From Persicitalea jodogahamensis (lineage in GTDB: Bacteria > Bacteroidota > Bacteroidia > Cytophagales > Spirosomataceae), in NCBI RefSeq assembly GCF_014651615.1, contig NZ_BMXF01000001.1, positions 839,731-903,730 on the forward strand: a stretch of DNA of 64,000 bases, written 5' to 3'. Below the pieces are notes generated by a model. The model had not been told where the DNA came from and searched no databases. It worked only from the letters and a program-made list of their open reading frames with translations. Positions 52,821-61,062 of this stretch are shown one piece after another. Within the stretch, counting starts at the first letter, position 1. Each line of letters opens with the position of its first letter. The position numbers and the translations under genes were made by a program.

Positions 52821-53588
52821 CTACGGAGCACAATATTTGCTGCTGGCTGCGACGGCCTCGGCGAACCCCAACCGCTCAGCCTGCTTGAAACTAAGGCACG
52901 CCAGTTCTTTCTCCCCATTTTCGTACTGGCTTAATCCAAGGCCATAAAAAGCCTTACCAAACTTCGGGTCATTGCGTGTAGCTCGGTTGAAAGCCAGGGT
53001 TGCCTGGGCGTATTCTTGCTGGCGATAATAAGTATTGCCCAAATTGTACCAGGCTAACGGATTCCCCTCATCAAGCTGTACGGCTTTTTTAAAATCCTGA
53101 ATAGCCATGGGAATTTGATCCAGTAAAGCATACACTTGTCCGCGATTCAGGTAAATGTCAGCGGTGTCAGGAGCAAGTTGCGCAGCACGACTGTAATCAG
53201 AGAGGGCGGAATCAAGTTGATTTTGAGCAGAGAAAAGGAGAGCCCGATTAAAATAAGGGAGATATAGTTCCGGATTAATCTGAATAGCCTGTCTGTAATC
53301 GAGCATTGCATTGGGGTATTCCTTCAACTCAAAGTAGGCTACGCCCCGACTGTTGAAGGCTTCAGCATTTTCTAAATCTTTCTCGATGGCTTGATTGAGA
53401 TAACCAATGCCTTCGCGCGTTTTGCCCTCACGTAACAAAACCTTCCCCTTTTCGAGGTAAGCGTCGGAAGAATCCTTACACCCGAAGAGAAAAAGGGTTA
53501 AAAATGAAAGTGAAAAGAGGAATAATCGCGCTCTACTATGTGTCAAACTGCTTGTTGTTAGGTACTTACTGTAAAAAGAGTTGTCCAT
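52821..53588 (-). CDS. TPR lipoprotein
   Basis: A 255-residue lipoprotein. The signal peptide ends in LFLFGC with Cys at about residue 37, followed by KDSSDAYLEKGKVLLREGKT. Six TPR units of about 34 residues follow, for example GIGYLNQAIEKDLENAEAFN, AMLDYRQAIQINPELYLPYF and QATLAFNRATRNDPKFGKA. It is a protein-interaction scaffold probably at the outer membrane. It stands alone in front of the divergent SRP RNA. The partner is unknown. Confidence 0.88.
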   Translation of the reverse strand: MDNSFYSKYLTTSSLTHSRARLFLFSLSFLTLFLFGCKDSSDAYLEKGKVLLREGKTREGIGYLNQAIEKDLENAEAFNSRGVAYFELKEYPNAMLDYRQAIQINPELYLPYFNRALLFSAQNQLDSALSDYSRAAQLAPDTADIYLNRGQVYALLDQIPMAIQDFKKAVQLDEGNPLAWYNLGNTYYRQQEYAQATLAFNRATRNDPKFGKAFYGLGLSQYENGEKELACLSFKQAERLGFAEAVAASSKYCAP

Positions 53589-53671
53589 TTTTGATTCTCA
53601 ACCGTATGTTGCTCCGCAAAAGTACAGCAGAAAGCTTTGCGGATGGTTTTTTCTTGTTTAGAAAATGTCCT

Positions 53672-53679
53672 TATCTTTG
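53672..53679 (+). promoter_or_regulatory. -7 box of the SRP RNA promoter
   Basis: TATCTTTG matches TAnnTTTG exactly. The predicted start of the RNA follows four bases later, which is the usual distance. A TTG 15 bases upstream (53654-53656) is a poor -33 candidate. Confidence 0.6.
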
Positions 53680-53682
53680 CAC

Positions 53683-53781
53683 GGGCAAATCGGAACTACC
53701 AGCTCCTGCTGAATCCCCCAGGTCTTGACAGAAGCAAGGGTAGGTGGTCGTAGCGGTGAGATTCTCGGTTTGCCTTTTTTT
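53683..53781 (+). ncRNA. ffs: Signal recognition particle RNA, small bacterial (4.5S) type
   Basis: About 95 bases. The ends GGCAAATCG (53684-53692) and CGGTTTGCC (53766-53774) pair over nine bases and are followed by seven T, giving a closed terminal stem with a terminator tail. The centre contains CCAGGTC (53718-53724) and AGAAGCAAGGG (53730-53740), which resemble the conserved Ffh-binding loop (CCAGGnC ... AGCA). The apical loop is short. A matching -7 box lies just upstream. This is a read from pattern only; tmRNA or 6S RNA would look different. Its partner proteins Ffh and FtsY would be cytoplasmic and membrane-bound; FtsY is at 25.8 kb. Confidence 0.78.
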
Positions 53782-53815
53782 ATGCCCTAAAACCTAACTT
53801 TTTCTATATAATCAC

Positions 53816-54472
53816 ATGAAATTTTTCATTGACACAGCCAACTTGGCTGAGATTAAAGAAGCCCAATCGCTGGGTGTTCTGGATGGTGTGACAACCAATC
53901 CTTCGCTAATGGCAAAGGAAGGAATTACGGGTAAAGACAATATCTTCGGCCATTACAAAGCAATTTGTGAGATTGTGGATGGCGATGTTAGCGCTGAGGT
54001 TATTTCTACTGACTTCGATGGTATTATTCGTGAAGGCGAAGAGTTGGTTGAAATTGACGACAAAATCGTGGTCAAAGTACCCATGATTAAGGACGGTGTG
54101 AAAGCGTTGAAATACTTTTCCAATAAAGGAATTCGTACCAACTGCACCCTTATCTTTTCGGCAGGTCAGGCTCTGCTGGCAGCTAAGGCAGGAGCCACGT
54201 ACGTATCGCCCTTCATTGGTCGTCTCGACGATATCTCTACTGACGGTGTGGCTCTGATTGAGCAAATTGTCCTGATTTACCGCAATTATGGCTTTGATAC
54301 TCAGGTTCTCGCTGCATCCATCCGTCACCCGATGCACATCTTGCAGTGCGCGGAGATTGGCGCCGATGTGATGACTGGCCCACTGAGTGCTATGCTGGCA
54401 CTCCTGAAGCATCCCCTCACCGACAGTGGGCTGGAAAAGTTTTTGGCTGACTACCAGAAGGGGAACCAGTAA
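53816..54472 (+). CDS. Transaldolase / fructose-6-phosphate aldolase (TalC/FSA type)
   Basis: A 218-residue protein, the short form of transaldolase. Signatures are [33 protein letters not shown] and [16 protein letters not shown]. Lys87 is the Schiff base residue. The C-terminal half has [20 protein letters not shown] and the final [10 protein letters not shown]. It works in the non-oxidative pentose phosphate pathway. The length is near that of E. coli FSA and bacterial TalC, so an aldolase-only activity is possible. It lies directly downstream of the SRP RNA but has a spacer of 35 bases. Confidence 0.95.
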   Translation: MKFFIDTANLAEIKEAQSLGVLDGVTTNPSLMAKEGITGKDNIFGHYKAICEIVDGDVSAEVISTDFDGIIREGEELVEIDDKIVVKVPMIKDGVKALKYFSNKGIRTNCTLIFSAGQALLAAKAGATYVSPFIGRLDDISTDGVALIEQIVLIYRNYGFDTQVLAASIRHPMHILQCAEIGADVMTGPLSAMLALLKHPLTDSGLEKFLADYQKGNQ

Positions 54473-54493
54473 GACACGTTATTGATTTGTACA

Positions 54494-54550
54494 TGCCTTG
54501 ATTTGTGAGAAGTAGCTGTTATTAAAGCAGCCTTCTCATAAATCGAGGCA
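54494..54550. terminator. Hairpin after the transaldolase gene
   Basis: The arms TGCCTTGATTTGTGAGAAG and CTTCTCATAAATCGAGGCA pair over nearly all of 19 bases, with loop of about 18. No T tract follows. It starts 22 bases behind the stop codon and may protect the 3' end or terminate. Confidence 0.5.
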
Positions 54551-54641
54551 TTGCCAAATTAGGTGCCAGCATAAATTAACTGGAGATGGGCTGATTGGTG
54601 CGGCATCCGTAACAAATCAAAAAAGCAATACACTGACAATA

Positions 54642-55319
54642 ATGAGTATTTCCTCCGAACCCGTCGTAATGCTGGAGCGCGCTGATATTTACCAGGGCGA
54701 CAAACCAGTGCTGGCGGATGTGAACTTTCATATTGACAAGGGAGAGTTCGTATACTTGATCGGTCGTACGGGTAGCGGTAAGAGTTCTCTGCTCAAAACC
54801 CTTTACGCCGACCTCTGGCTGCAGACCGGCTCGGCGAAAGTTGCGGGCTACGAGCTGCACAAGATCAAACGCAGTGACATCCCTTTCCTGCGTCGTCGGA
54901 TCGGCATCGTGTTCCAGGACTTTCAGTTACTAACTGACCGTTCCGTTGAAGAAAACCTAACCTTCGTGCTGCGGGCAACGGGTTGGCAGGATAAAGCAGA
55001 CATCGCCCGGCGTATTTCCGAAGTACTTATGCAGGTGGGACTAGGCACCTCGCCCAAAAAGATGCCCCACCAGCTTTCGGGAGGTGAACAGCAGCGCGTG
55101 GTCATCGCCCGCGCCATGCTCAACGAACCCCAGATTCTGATCGCTGACGAGCCGACCGGGAATCTCGACCCGGAAGTGAGCAATCAAATCATGGAGGTGT
55201 TCAAAACCATCAATAACGCCGGAACTGCCGTGCTGATGGCAACCCATGATTACACCCTGCTCGATAAGTACCCTGCACGAATTGTGCGTTGTGAAGATGG
55301 GGAGGTTAAATCCAGCTAA
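54642..55319 (+). CDS. ftsE: ABC transporter ATP-binding protein, FtsE-like
   Basis: A 225-residue ATPase with Walker [21 protein letters not shown], the Q-loop region [18 protein letters not shown], the signature [16 protein letters not shown] and Walker [15 protein letters not shown], then the H-loop [12 protein letters not shown]. The start [20 protein letters not shown] is like that of FtsE in Bacteroidota. FtsE acts with the membrane protein FtsX in septal peptidoglycan hydrolysis. No FtsX gene is adjacent here. A LolD-type ATPase is a possible alternative, because the families are very alike. Confidence 0.88.
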   Translation: MSISSEPVVMLERADIYQGDKPVLADVNFHIDKGEFVYLIGRTGSGKSSLLKTLYADLWLQTGSAKVAGYELHKIKRSDIPFLRRRIGIVFQDFQLLTDRSVEENLTFVLRATGWQDKADIARRISEVLMQVGLGTSPKKMPHQLSGGEQQRVVIARAMLNEPQILIADEPTGNLDPEVSNQIMEVFKTINNAGTAVLMATHDYTLLDKYPARIVRCEDGEVKSS

Positions 55320-55344
55320 CGGGCTCCGGGAGCCCGCGGCTGTT

Positions 55345-55560
55345 CTATTTCTTTTTCAGTTCTGAACCAGACTTAAGCACCTCATTCCCGTCCTCCTGTT
55401 CAATAAGGTAGGCGGGTTCATCGTCACTGGCGTTCCGGGTTATTTCACTCCCCTTGATAGTACGGGTCACCTTTTTGGTGAATTTCTCTTTGATTTTCCC
55501 CGTGGCCGTGCCTTTGCCCCATTCCCACGTCACTGAGTCGCCTTTTTTGTATGGAGCCAT
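55345..55560 (-). CDS. DUF2945 family small protein
   Basis: A 71-residue basic protein from the ATG at 55560, starting MAPYKKGDSVTWEWGKGTAT. It matches DUF2945 (hypervirulence-associated TUDOR-like domain) in length and in KGDSVTWEWGKGTATGKI and YLIEQEDGNEVLKSGSEL. The fold is small and beta-rich; the function is not known. It lies convergent to ftsE. The upstream in-frame extension to 55650 has no family similarity. Confidence 0.85.
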   Translation of the reverse strand: MAPYKKGDSVTWEWGKGTATGKIKEKFTKKVTRTIKGSEITRNASDDEPAYLIEQEDGNEVLKSGSELKKK

Positions 55561-55649
55561 GATTTGTCGATTATTGGAAAATACCGGTAGTTGCAAATAA
55601 TATTCCTGCCTCACTGGACCAGGCAACCTAATCAGCAAAAGACCATCCA

Positions 55650-55681
55650 AAAAAAGCGCCCGACTTTGAAGTCAGGCGCTT
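55650..55681 (-). terminator. Terminator of the 120-residue protein gene
   Basis: AAGCGCC pairs with GGCGCTT and GAC with GTC inside. On the minus strand seven T follow the stem. It lies about 30 bases behind the stop codon at 55712. Confidence 0.85.
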
Positions 55682-55711
55682 ACAGATCTAATCTGGTTAG
55701 TTGAGGGGGGC

Positions 55712-56074
55712 TCAGCTTACCAGAAAGTTGACGGCTTGCTTCAGCGTTCGTTCACTCTGGCTTTGCGGATCGGTGTATGAACGCTCACCGACTTCGATGG
55801 TGAGTTCTTTACCCATTAGTTGCTTCGTGTCCAAATCTTTGCCCGCTTTGGCATCGATCCCTACTGCTTCGAACAAACCAATGATGGCGGGCATCCCCGC
55901 TTCCGACTGATAAAAACGGTGTGAGACATAACCTTCATCATTCTCAAACCGTACGGCGAAATACGGAATGCCTTTGTATTCGCTGCTGCCTTCCTCGATG
56001 TCCGTGATCTTTACTTGCTGCGGTCCGTCCTCCAACAGGGCTTTCTCCTGACCTTTTTCGACTGCGATTTTCAT
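55712..56074 (-). CDS. Hypothetical 120-residue cytoplasmic protein
   Basis: A 120-residue protein with no signal peptide. It is acidic and beta-rich: QQVKITDIEEGSSEYKGIPY, AVRFENDEGYVSHRFYQSEA and LMGKELTIEVGERSYTDPQS. The pattern of a modest beta-barrel with EYKGIPYFAVRFEN resembles OB-fold proteins of DUF669-like type, where a similar motif occurs in phage single-stranded DNA-binding proteins, but the match is weak. It has its own terminator and stands alone between two convergent or divergent genes. I do not recognise it with confidence. Confidence 0.65.
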   Translation of the reverse strand: MKIAVEKGQEKALLEDGPQQVKITDIEEGSSEYKGIPYFAVRFENDEGYVSHRFYQSEAGMPAIIGLFEAVGIDAKAGKDLDTKQLMGKELTIEVGERSYTDPQSQSERTLKQAVNFLVS

Positions 56075-56218
56075 AGTACTTTCTTTATGTTTTACTTATG
56101 TTATAAAATGGCGAAAAATATATTTGTTTATAAACATAAAAATCGTTCCAAGCGTATTTGAGTGGCACAGGTTTTTGTCAATCGCTCTATCTTATCAACA
56201 TTCTAAAAAGGTTTTAAT

Positions 56219-56743
56219 ATGCAAGACTCCCGACACGACGAAGACAATCACATACAGAACCTCGCAGGGAGCGAGGCCATCGACAAGCTACAGGAATTGG
56301 CGGATGGTATTTGTATGTTCTCCACCTTCAGCAATTCCGGCCCTCTGCCCAGCCGCCCAATGGCATTGCAGGGCGTAGAGGACGACGGCGCGCTCTACTT
56401 TTTCAGCGCCGAATCATCCAACAAGAACAAGGAAATAGCCGCTGACCCGAGTGTACAGCTATTTTTCTGCAAGGAGGATGCCTCAGAGTACCTCAGTATT
56501 TTCGGCAAAGCCACGATCAGCCGCGATCGCGAAAAAATCGAGAAGTACTGGAATGCGTTTATCAAAGTATGGTTTCAGGGGGGCAAAGACGACCCGGCAC
56601 TCACTGTCATTCGCATTGAGCCGGAAGATGTCCACTATTGGGACACTAAAAACAACCGAATGGTATCGTTCCTGAAAATGGCCGCCTCGTTAGTAACTGG
56701 CAAAACGATGGATGATGGGGTGGAGGGAGAATTGAAGGTTTAG
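56219..56743 (+). CDS. Pyridoxamine 5'-phosphate oxidase family protein (general stress protein 26-like)
   Basis: A 174-residue flavin- or F420-binding split barrel protein. Signatures are GICMFSTFSNSGPLPSRPMA, ALYFFSAESSNKNKEIAADP and VQLFFCKEDASEYLSIFGKA. The C-terminal part has TVIRIEPEDVHYWDTKNNRM and a Lys-rich tail. Similar proteins (YdaG/GsiB type, DUF family Pyrid_ox_like) are stress-induced; the substrate is unknown. It has its own terminator and no operon partner. Confidence 0.9.
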   Translation: MQDSRHDEDNHIQNLAGSEAIDKLQELADGICMFSTFSNSGPLPSRPMALQGVEDDGALYFFSAESSNKNKEIAADPSVQLFFCKEDASEYLSIFGKATISRDREKIEKYWNAFIKVWFQGGKDDPALTVIRIEPEDVHYWDTKNNRMVSFLKMAASLVTGKTMDDGVEGELKV

Positions 56744-56760
56744 TATCTTCGCTGCATAAA

Positions 56761-56797
56761 AACGAGCGCCAAAAATGCTTTTGCGCTCGTTTTTTTT
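56761..56797 (+). terminator. Terminator after the split-barrel gene
   Basis: AACGAGCGC pairs with GCGCTCGTT around a 13-base loop, followed by six T. It starts 17 bases behind the stop codon. Confidence 0.92.
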
Positions 56798-56842
56798 GAA
56801 AAAAATGAAAACCTGAATAGTTCCATAGTGAAAAATACCTTT

Positions 56843-56865
56843 ACTTTGCATTTCAAAGTACTCTG
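56843..56865 (+). promoter_or_regulatory. Operator ACTTTG-N5-CAAAGT before the membrane protein gene
   Basis: The inverted repeat ACTTTG (56843-56848) and CAAAGT (56854-56859) is followed by ACTCTG. The same 17-base palindrome and ACTCTG recur at 57877-57899 before the DUF4153 gene. The left arm overlaps a degenerate -7 box (TTACTTTG). It is the likely binding site of the winged-helix regulator encoded two genes downstream. Confidence 0.65.
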
Positions 56866-56873
56866 ATTTTCCA

Positions 56874-57500
56874 ATGGAAGACGACCAACTCCAAACCCTG
56901 CATGAAATCAGGAGCATCATGGATCGCTCTACCCGGTTTCAGTCCCTGAGCGGGCTATCGGGGATTTTTGTGGGTTTGTGTGCAATGGCGGGAGCTGGTG
57001 CAGTTCAATGGTACTTAACAGTACACCAGTTAGAGTATCCCGAGCTGTATCAGGAGTCGCTGGCACCCGAAACGATTTGGTTTGTGGTGCTGGCAGCCAC
57101 GGCGGTATTTTGTCTGGCGGCGGCGACCGTGCTGTACTTTACAACGCTAAAGGCTCGCAAATCCCGGCAATCCGTCTGGACGCTTCAGTCGAAGCGTCTG
57201 TTGCTTAATTTTTGTTTGCCGATGGCGGTGGGAGGAGCTTTTTGCAGTGTCCTGCTCTTTCACAATATTGGCTACCTGGTGGCACCCGGCATGCTTGTTT
57301 TTTATGGCCTTGCGCTTATCAACGCCAGTAAATTTGCCTTTGCAGACCTGCGCTCCCTTGGCGTATTCGAGCTGGCACTGGGATTGGTCAGCGGTTTCAA
57401 GATCGAGTACGGGTTATTGGCATGGACCCTGGGCTTTGGGCTTTTACACGTTTTCTACGGGAGCGTAATTTATTATAAGTACGAAAAATACAACGATTGA
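56874..57500 (+). CDS. Integral membrane protein, first gene of a regulator operon
   Basis: A 208-residue protein starting MEDDQLQTLHEIRSIMDRST, a cytoplasmic amphipathic piece, followed by about five membrane helices (SGLSGIFVGLCAMAGAGAV, WFVVLAATAVFCLAAATVLY, FCLPMAVGGAFCSVLLFHN, YLVAPGMLVFYGLALIN, ALGLVSGFKIEYGLLAWTLG). The family is unassigned by me, but this type often precedes a winged-helix regulator in Bacteroidota. The start codon lies nine bases behind the operator, so the leader is very short. It is followed by the regulator after 46 bases. Confidence 0.8.
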   Translation: MEDDQLQTLHEIRSIMDRSTRFQSLSGLSGIFVGLCAMAGAGAVQWYLTVHQLEYPELYQESLAPETIWFVVLAATAVFCLAAATVLYFTTLKARKSRQSVWTLQSKRLLLNFCLPMAVGGAFCSVLLFHNIGYLVAPGMLVFYGLALINASKFAFADLRSLGVFELALGLVSGFKIEYGLLAWTLGFGLLHVFYGSVIYYKYEKYND

Positions 57501-57546
57501 GGCTTTCCTGGCTGAGGTCAAAACATAGAACACACCGAAAAAATAG

Positions 57547-57861
57547 ATGATGGAACATGCAATCGAGTACCTCAAAAACATCAATAAGGCATTTGAGAGC
57601 CGCGCGCGGCTGGGAATCATGTCGGTGCTGATGGTAGAGGAGGAAGTTGACTTTTCCTTTCTTAAAGAAACACTCGACCTTACTGACGGCAACCTATCGA
57701 GCCACTTGCGGGCCTTGGAAGGGGCCAGTTATTTAAACGTGGAAAAGCAGTTTATTGGCCGCCGACCGAATACCCGGTACTCGGCTACCGCAAAGGGTAA
57801 GAATGACTTTAAGAGCCATCTCGACGCCTTGGAAAAATTGATTCGGGACAATAAGCCATAA
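57547..57861 (+). CDS. Winged-helix transcriptional regulator (HTH_27/ArsR-like)
   Basis: A 104-residue protein of the small winged-helix type that regulates a neighbouring operon. It starts MMEHAIEYLKNINKAFESRA, with a second in-frame ATG one codon later. The helix-turn-helix reads SFLKETLDLTDGNLSSHLRA, then a wing with YLNVEKQFIGRRPNTRYSAT. No ligand-binding domain is present, so it probably acts as a dimer on DNA. The palindromes at 56843 and 57877, before and after its operon, are likely targets. It may repress both. Confidence 0.9.
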   Translation: MMEHAIEYLKNINKAFESRARLGIMSVLMVEEEVDFSFLKETLDLTDGNLSSHLRALEGASYLNVEKQFIGRRPNTRYSATAKGKNDFKSHLDALEKLIRDNKP

Positions 57862-57874
57862 TTTTTTTGCGCAA

Positions 57875-57899
57875 TAACTTTGAAAAACAAAGTACTCTG
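57875..57899 (+). promoter_or_regulatory. Operator and -7 box before the DUF4153 gene
   Basis: ACTTTG (57877-57882), five A, CAAAGT (57888-57893) and then ACTCTG repeat the arrangement seen at 56843. The left arm forms a perfect -7 box TAACTTTG (57875-57882), so a bound regulator would cover the promoter. No clear -33 element lies at the usual distance. The start codon follows at 57931. Confidence 0.7.
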
Positions 57900-57930
57900 G
57901 GTAACAACAAATCAAAAACAAACCATTTTC

Positions 57931-59190
57931 ATGAAAAACGAAATTCTTTCCAGTTTGGACACTCCTCGTGTCCTTGAGAAACTGTACCAGGAAAACAATG
58001 CCGCTTTCCGGCGCGAGTTCAACGAGCTGTATCCCCAGCTTACCAATACCAGTATGGCTGATTTCTGGCACGAGCGATTGAACTACCAATCTGAAAAAAC
58101 TTTTTCGATCAACCGCAACGAGCTGGTCTTCGTGATTGTCGTAATTTTACTCGCAGGAATTGGGGCCAAGTTGCCGGAGATTTTCTCTATTAACGAGGAT
58201 TTTTTCTATCCGAGAAATATTGGGTTTCTGGTATTCCCCTTCCTGACTGCCTACTTCGTTTGGAAAAATAAGCTTGCTGGCAAAAAAATCGCCCTTCTGG
58301 CCGGAGTGATGGTACTGTCGATGCTCTTTATTAATCTTTTGCCAGGCGCACTGATTGGCAACGCCCGCCCGAGCGACACCCTGCTGCTGTCATGCATTCA
58401 CCTGCTTTTATTTTTGTGGGCTGCAACGGGTTTTGCTTTCGCGGGAGAGCGGACCGGAAGCTTCAAAAAGCGGCTTGGGTACTTGAGCTACAATGGAGAT
58501 CTGGTAGTGATGTCGGCGCTTCTGATGATTTCGGGCGGCATCCTGACGGCTATCACCATCGGACTTTTTTCGCTGATCGGGTACGATATTGCAGATTTCT
58601 ATTTCAAGTATATCGTCGTTTTCGGCCTTCCGGCGGTACCCATAGTAGGTACGGTCCTGACGCAAAACATTCCTGAACTGGTACAAAAGGTTTCGCCCAT
58701 TATCGCCCGCCTGTTCAGTCCCCTGGTGTTGGTAATGCTGCTGGTGTACTTGGGCGCCATCGTTTTTTCGGGCAAAGATCCTTACAACGACCGGGAATTT
58801 TTGCTGATTTTCAATATCCTGTTGATTGGGGTGATGGCGCTTATTTTCTTTTCAGTAGCGGAGCGAGCCAAATCTTCCGCCAACCGCTACGAAATCATGG
58901 TACTATTCCTGCTATCCGCCGTGACGATCCTGGTCAATGGTATCGCTCTTTCGGCCATCGTGTTTCGCATTTCTGAATGGGGCTTTACGCCTAACCGAAC
59001 CGCAGTGCTGGGCGCGAATATCCTCGTCCTGATCAACCTGATGCTGGTAACCGGCAAACTGGTGAAAGTACTTACCCGCGATGCTGATCTTGATGAAGTA
59101 GGTAGGTCAATTTCAGCCTTCCTGCCCGTTTACTGGGGCTGGACGGCAGTAGTTACTTTTCTGTTTCCGTTGATTTTTGGGTTCAAATAA
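57931..59190 (+). CDS. DUF4153 family membrane protein
   Basis: A 419-residue protein from the ATG at 57931. The first 55 residues are cytoplasmic (SSLDTPRVLEKLYQENNAAF). Then come about eleven hydrophobic helices, e.g. ELVFVIVVILLAGIGAKLPE, LLSCIHLLLFLWAATGFAFA and PVYWGWTAVVTFLFPLIFGF. The DUF4153 family has no known function; its members are polytopic inner membrane proteins. It is preceded by the operator shared with the neighbouring operon. This, with the regulator next to it, suggests joint control. Confidence 0.85.
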   Translation: MKNEILSSLDTPRVLEKLYQENNAAFRREFNELYPQLTNTSMADFWHERLNYQSEKTFSINRNELVFVIVVILLAGIGAKLPEIFSINEDFFYPRNIGFLVFPFLTAYFVWKNKLAGKKIALLAGVMVLSMLFINLLPGALIGNARPSDTLLLSCIHLLLFLWAATGFAFAGERTGSFKKRLGYLSYNGDLVVMSALLMISGGILTAITIGLFSLIGYDIADFYFKYIVVFGLPAVPIVGTVLTQNIPELVQKVSPIIARLFSPLVLVMLLVYLGAIVFSGKDPYNDREFLLIFNILLIGVMALIFFSVAERAKSSANRYEIMVLFLLSAVTILVNGIALSAIVFRISEWGFTPNRTAVLGANILVLINLMLVTGKLVKVLTRDADLDEVGRSISAFLPVYWGWTAVVTFLFPLIFGFK

Positions 59191-59226
59191 AGGCTAACTC
59201 AAATAGCTTTTTTGTCTTATCAATCG

Positions 59227-59940
59227 ATGAATATTTCTGACAAACTCGACCAGGTCCATTTACGGGTAAAGCAAAATCGGTGGCATCGGTACTTCTCCAT
59301 TTTCTGTCGCATTGCTTTGGCTGCCGGGTTTTTGCCTTCGGGCTTCGTGAAAATCAATGGCGAACGGTTTACCGATTTGTCCAATAATCAGCCGATGGGC
59401 CACTACCTGGAAGCATTGTTCCACACGGGTTATTACTATCCTTTCATTGGCGTAATGCAAATGACGGCGGCCGTTCTGTTGCTCATCCCGCGCACGGTAA
59501 CGCTCGGAGCGCTCATCTACTTTCCCATCATCCTTAATATCTGTATCCTTTCGCTGGCCGTGCGTTTCGACGGGTCGCATGTTACGGCTCCTTTGATGGT
59601 GCTGGCCAATCTGTACCTGCTTTGCTGGAATTACGACAAGATAAAATACATTTTTCCTTTCAACAGAACTACCCTGGACTTCACCCTGAGACAGGAGAAA
59701 CTCAGCAACAAATTTCCGATTGCTTTTTTCACGGGCGTGGCGGCCACCTTTGTCCTCGTAGTTTTGGTATACCTAAAAGCCCACGACGTAATGCCCCGCA
59801 ATACGCTGGCAGCATGCAAGAAGCAATTTGTAGGGAGCAACCGGACTAAGGCGGGGAATACTTTTTGTGAGTGTATTCACACCTACGGGCAACCGCTCGA
59901 CCAATGTTTGGCTGCGTATGGGAAAGCCCCGGACGATTAA
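59227..59940 (+). CDS. DoxX-like membrane protein with Cys-rich C-terminus
   Basis: A 237-residue protein from the ATG at 59227; a TTG at 59212 is in frame but less likely. About four membrane helices lie between residues 25 and 135 (FSIFCRIALAAGFLPSGFVK, YYPFIGVMQMTAAVLLLIP, LIYFPIILNICILSLAVRF, MVLANLYLLCWNYDKIKYIF), typical of DoxX-like proteins, and a further helix near 170-185. The C-terminal 45 residues, probably exported, hold four Cys (LAACKKQF, TFCECIH, LDQCLAAYG). The role of DoxX proteins includes redox and quinone-linked functions, not settled here. The DUF1810 gene follows after 24 bases. Confidence 0.8.
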   Translation: MNISDKLDQVHLRVKQNRWHRYFSIFCRIALAAGFLPSGFVKINGERFTDLSNNQPMGHYLEALFHTGYYYPFIGVMQMTAAVLLLIPRTVTLGALIYFPIILNICILSLAVRFDGSHVTAPLMVLANLYLLCWNYDKIKYIFPFNRTTLDFTLRQEKLSNKFPIAFFTGVAATFVLVVLVYLKAHDVMPRNTLAACKKQFVGSNRTKAGNTFCECIHTYGQPLDQCLAAYGKAPDD

Positions 59941-59964
59941 TCCCAAACCCTAAACTACCTCACC

Positions 59965-60393
59965 ATGAATGATCCCTATGATTTAAACCGCTTTTTGACG
60001 GCCCAGGAAAGTACCTACGAAACTGCCCTGCGCGAAATCCGCAATGGCCGGAAGCAAAGCCACTGGATGTGGTTCATTTTTCCCCAAATCGTTGGCCTGG
60101 GCCGGACCGAAACCTCACAAACTTACGCGATCAAAAGTCGGGAGGAGGCGATAGCGTATCTGGATCACCCCACGTTGGGCGAGCGGTTGCGGGAAGCTTC
60201 TGAGGCATTACTTTCTCTGGAAAACAAATCGGCTACCGAAGTATTCGGCACGCCGGACGATCTGAAACTGCGTTCCAGCATGACGCTTTTCAAATCGGTC
60301 AGTACCGGCAACGAAGTCTTTTTGCAAGTACTGGATCGTTTTTATGAGGGCGAGGAAGACCCGCAGACTGTCCGGATTCTGAGTAAGATGTAA
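59965..60393 (+). CDS. DUF1810 family protein
   Basis: A 142-residue cytoplasmic protein matching DUF1810: DPYDLNRFLTAQESTYETAL, SHWMWFIFPQIVGLGRTETS, TYAIKSREEAIAYLDHPTLG and KLRSSMTLFKSVSTGNEVFL. All conserved blocks of this helical family are present. Its function is unknown. It starts 24 bases after the DoxX-like gene and probably shares its transcript. The next gene is convergent. Confidence 0.94.
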   Translation: MNDPYDLNRFLTAQESTYETALREIRNGRKQSHWMWFIFPQIVGLGRTETSQTYAIKSREEAIAYLDHPTLGERLREASEALLSLENKSATEVFGTPDDLKLRSSMTLFKSVSTGNEVFLQVLDRFYEGEEDPQTVRILSKM

Positions 60394-60415
60394 AGGATGC
60401 CAAGTTGATTAGTGC

Positions 60416-60922
60416 TCAATTGACTTCCAGGTTTCTCAGCAGACTGGCGATTTCGGCAATGCAATTTTTTCGGTTGGTATCGCTGCCGGCGGGATAAGGG
60501 ACCGCTTCGAGCAGGCGAACGGAGTCGATACCAGAAATTTCCACGGCCTCTACTACTTGCTTTTGAATCTCCTTCATTAGGACGATTACCATTTCGGGCT
60601 TATACGATTTCAGACGTTCGACCAAAGATGGAACTGCCTTCTGCCGCCCTATTTTTCTTTCAGCCTTATCACTTCTGTTGATGGCGGCAACGCTCAAATG
60701 GTCGAGGTAACAGCCGATTGATTTGAAAAAAGTAAGAAAGTCCTGAGCAGAATCAAAACTGCCATACACTACTTCAAAGGCCGTGAAAATGGTCCGAAAG
60801 AGATTGTTATCAGCAAAATAAAAATGTTGAGTCAATTTTCCTGAACCATTGAATCCCGGTGCTTCGGCGATGAAGAGGATTTTTATGTTTTCGGGTTTGT
60901 GAGATTCGAGGAGCGGGTTCAT
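60416..60922 (-). CDS. Uracil-DNA-glycosylase-like protein, function unproven
   Basis: A 168-residue protein with the start KPENIKILFIAEAPGFNGSG, which resembles the first motif of UDG superfamily enzymes (GEAPG). Later strands are YLDHLSVAAINRSDK and LKSYKPEMVIVLMKEIQ, and the third is SVRLLEAVPYPAG. The classical GEAPG position has Glu-Ala-Pro-Gly here, but the HPS or H-type motif near the end is replaced by PYPAG, so activity on uracil is doubtful. It stands alone. A role in base repair or as a mononucleotide-fold protein is only inferred. Confidence 0.6.
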   Translation of the reverse strand: MNPLLESHKPENIKILFIAEAPGFNGSGKLTQHFYFADNNLFRTIFTAFEVVYGSFDSAQDFLTFFKSIGCYLDHLSVAAINRSDKAERKIGRQKAVPSLVERLKSYKPEMVIVLMKEIQKQVVEAVEISGIDSVRLLEAVPYPAGSDTNRKNCIAEIASLLRNLEVN

Positions 60923-61062
60923 GGATTGATGTTGACTGTATACTTACCAGAAATTCTGTAATCACCATTTGGACTCGCCACCAATGGCTGCGGGGAGAAT
61001 CCACGGACCAGGGGACTTTAACGCTCACGCTACCGCTGGTTTCAGCTGGCGAAAACCAACTC

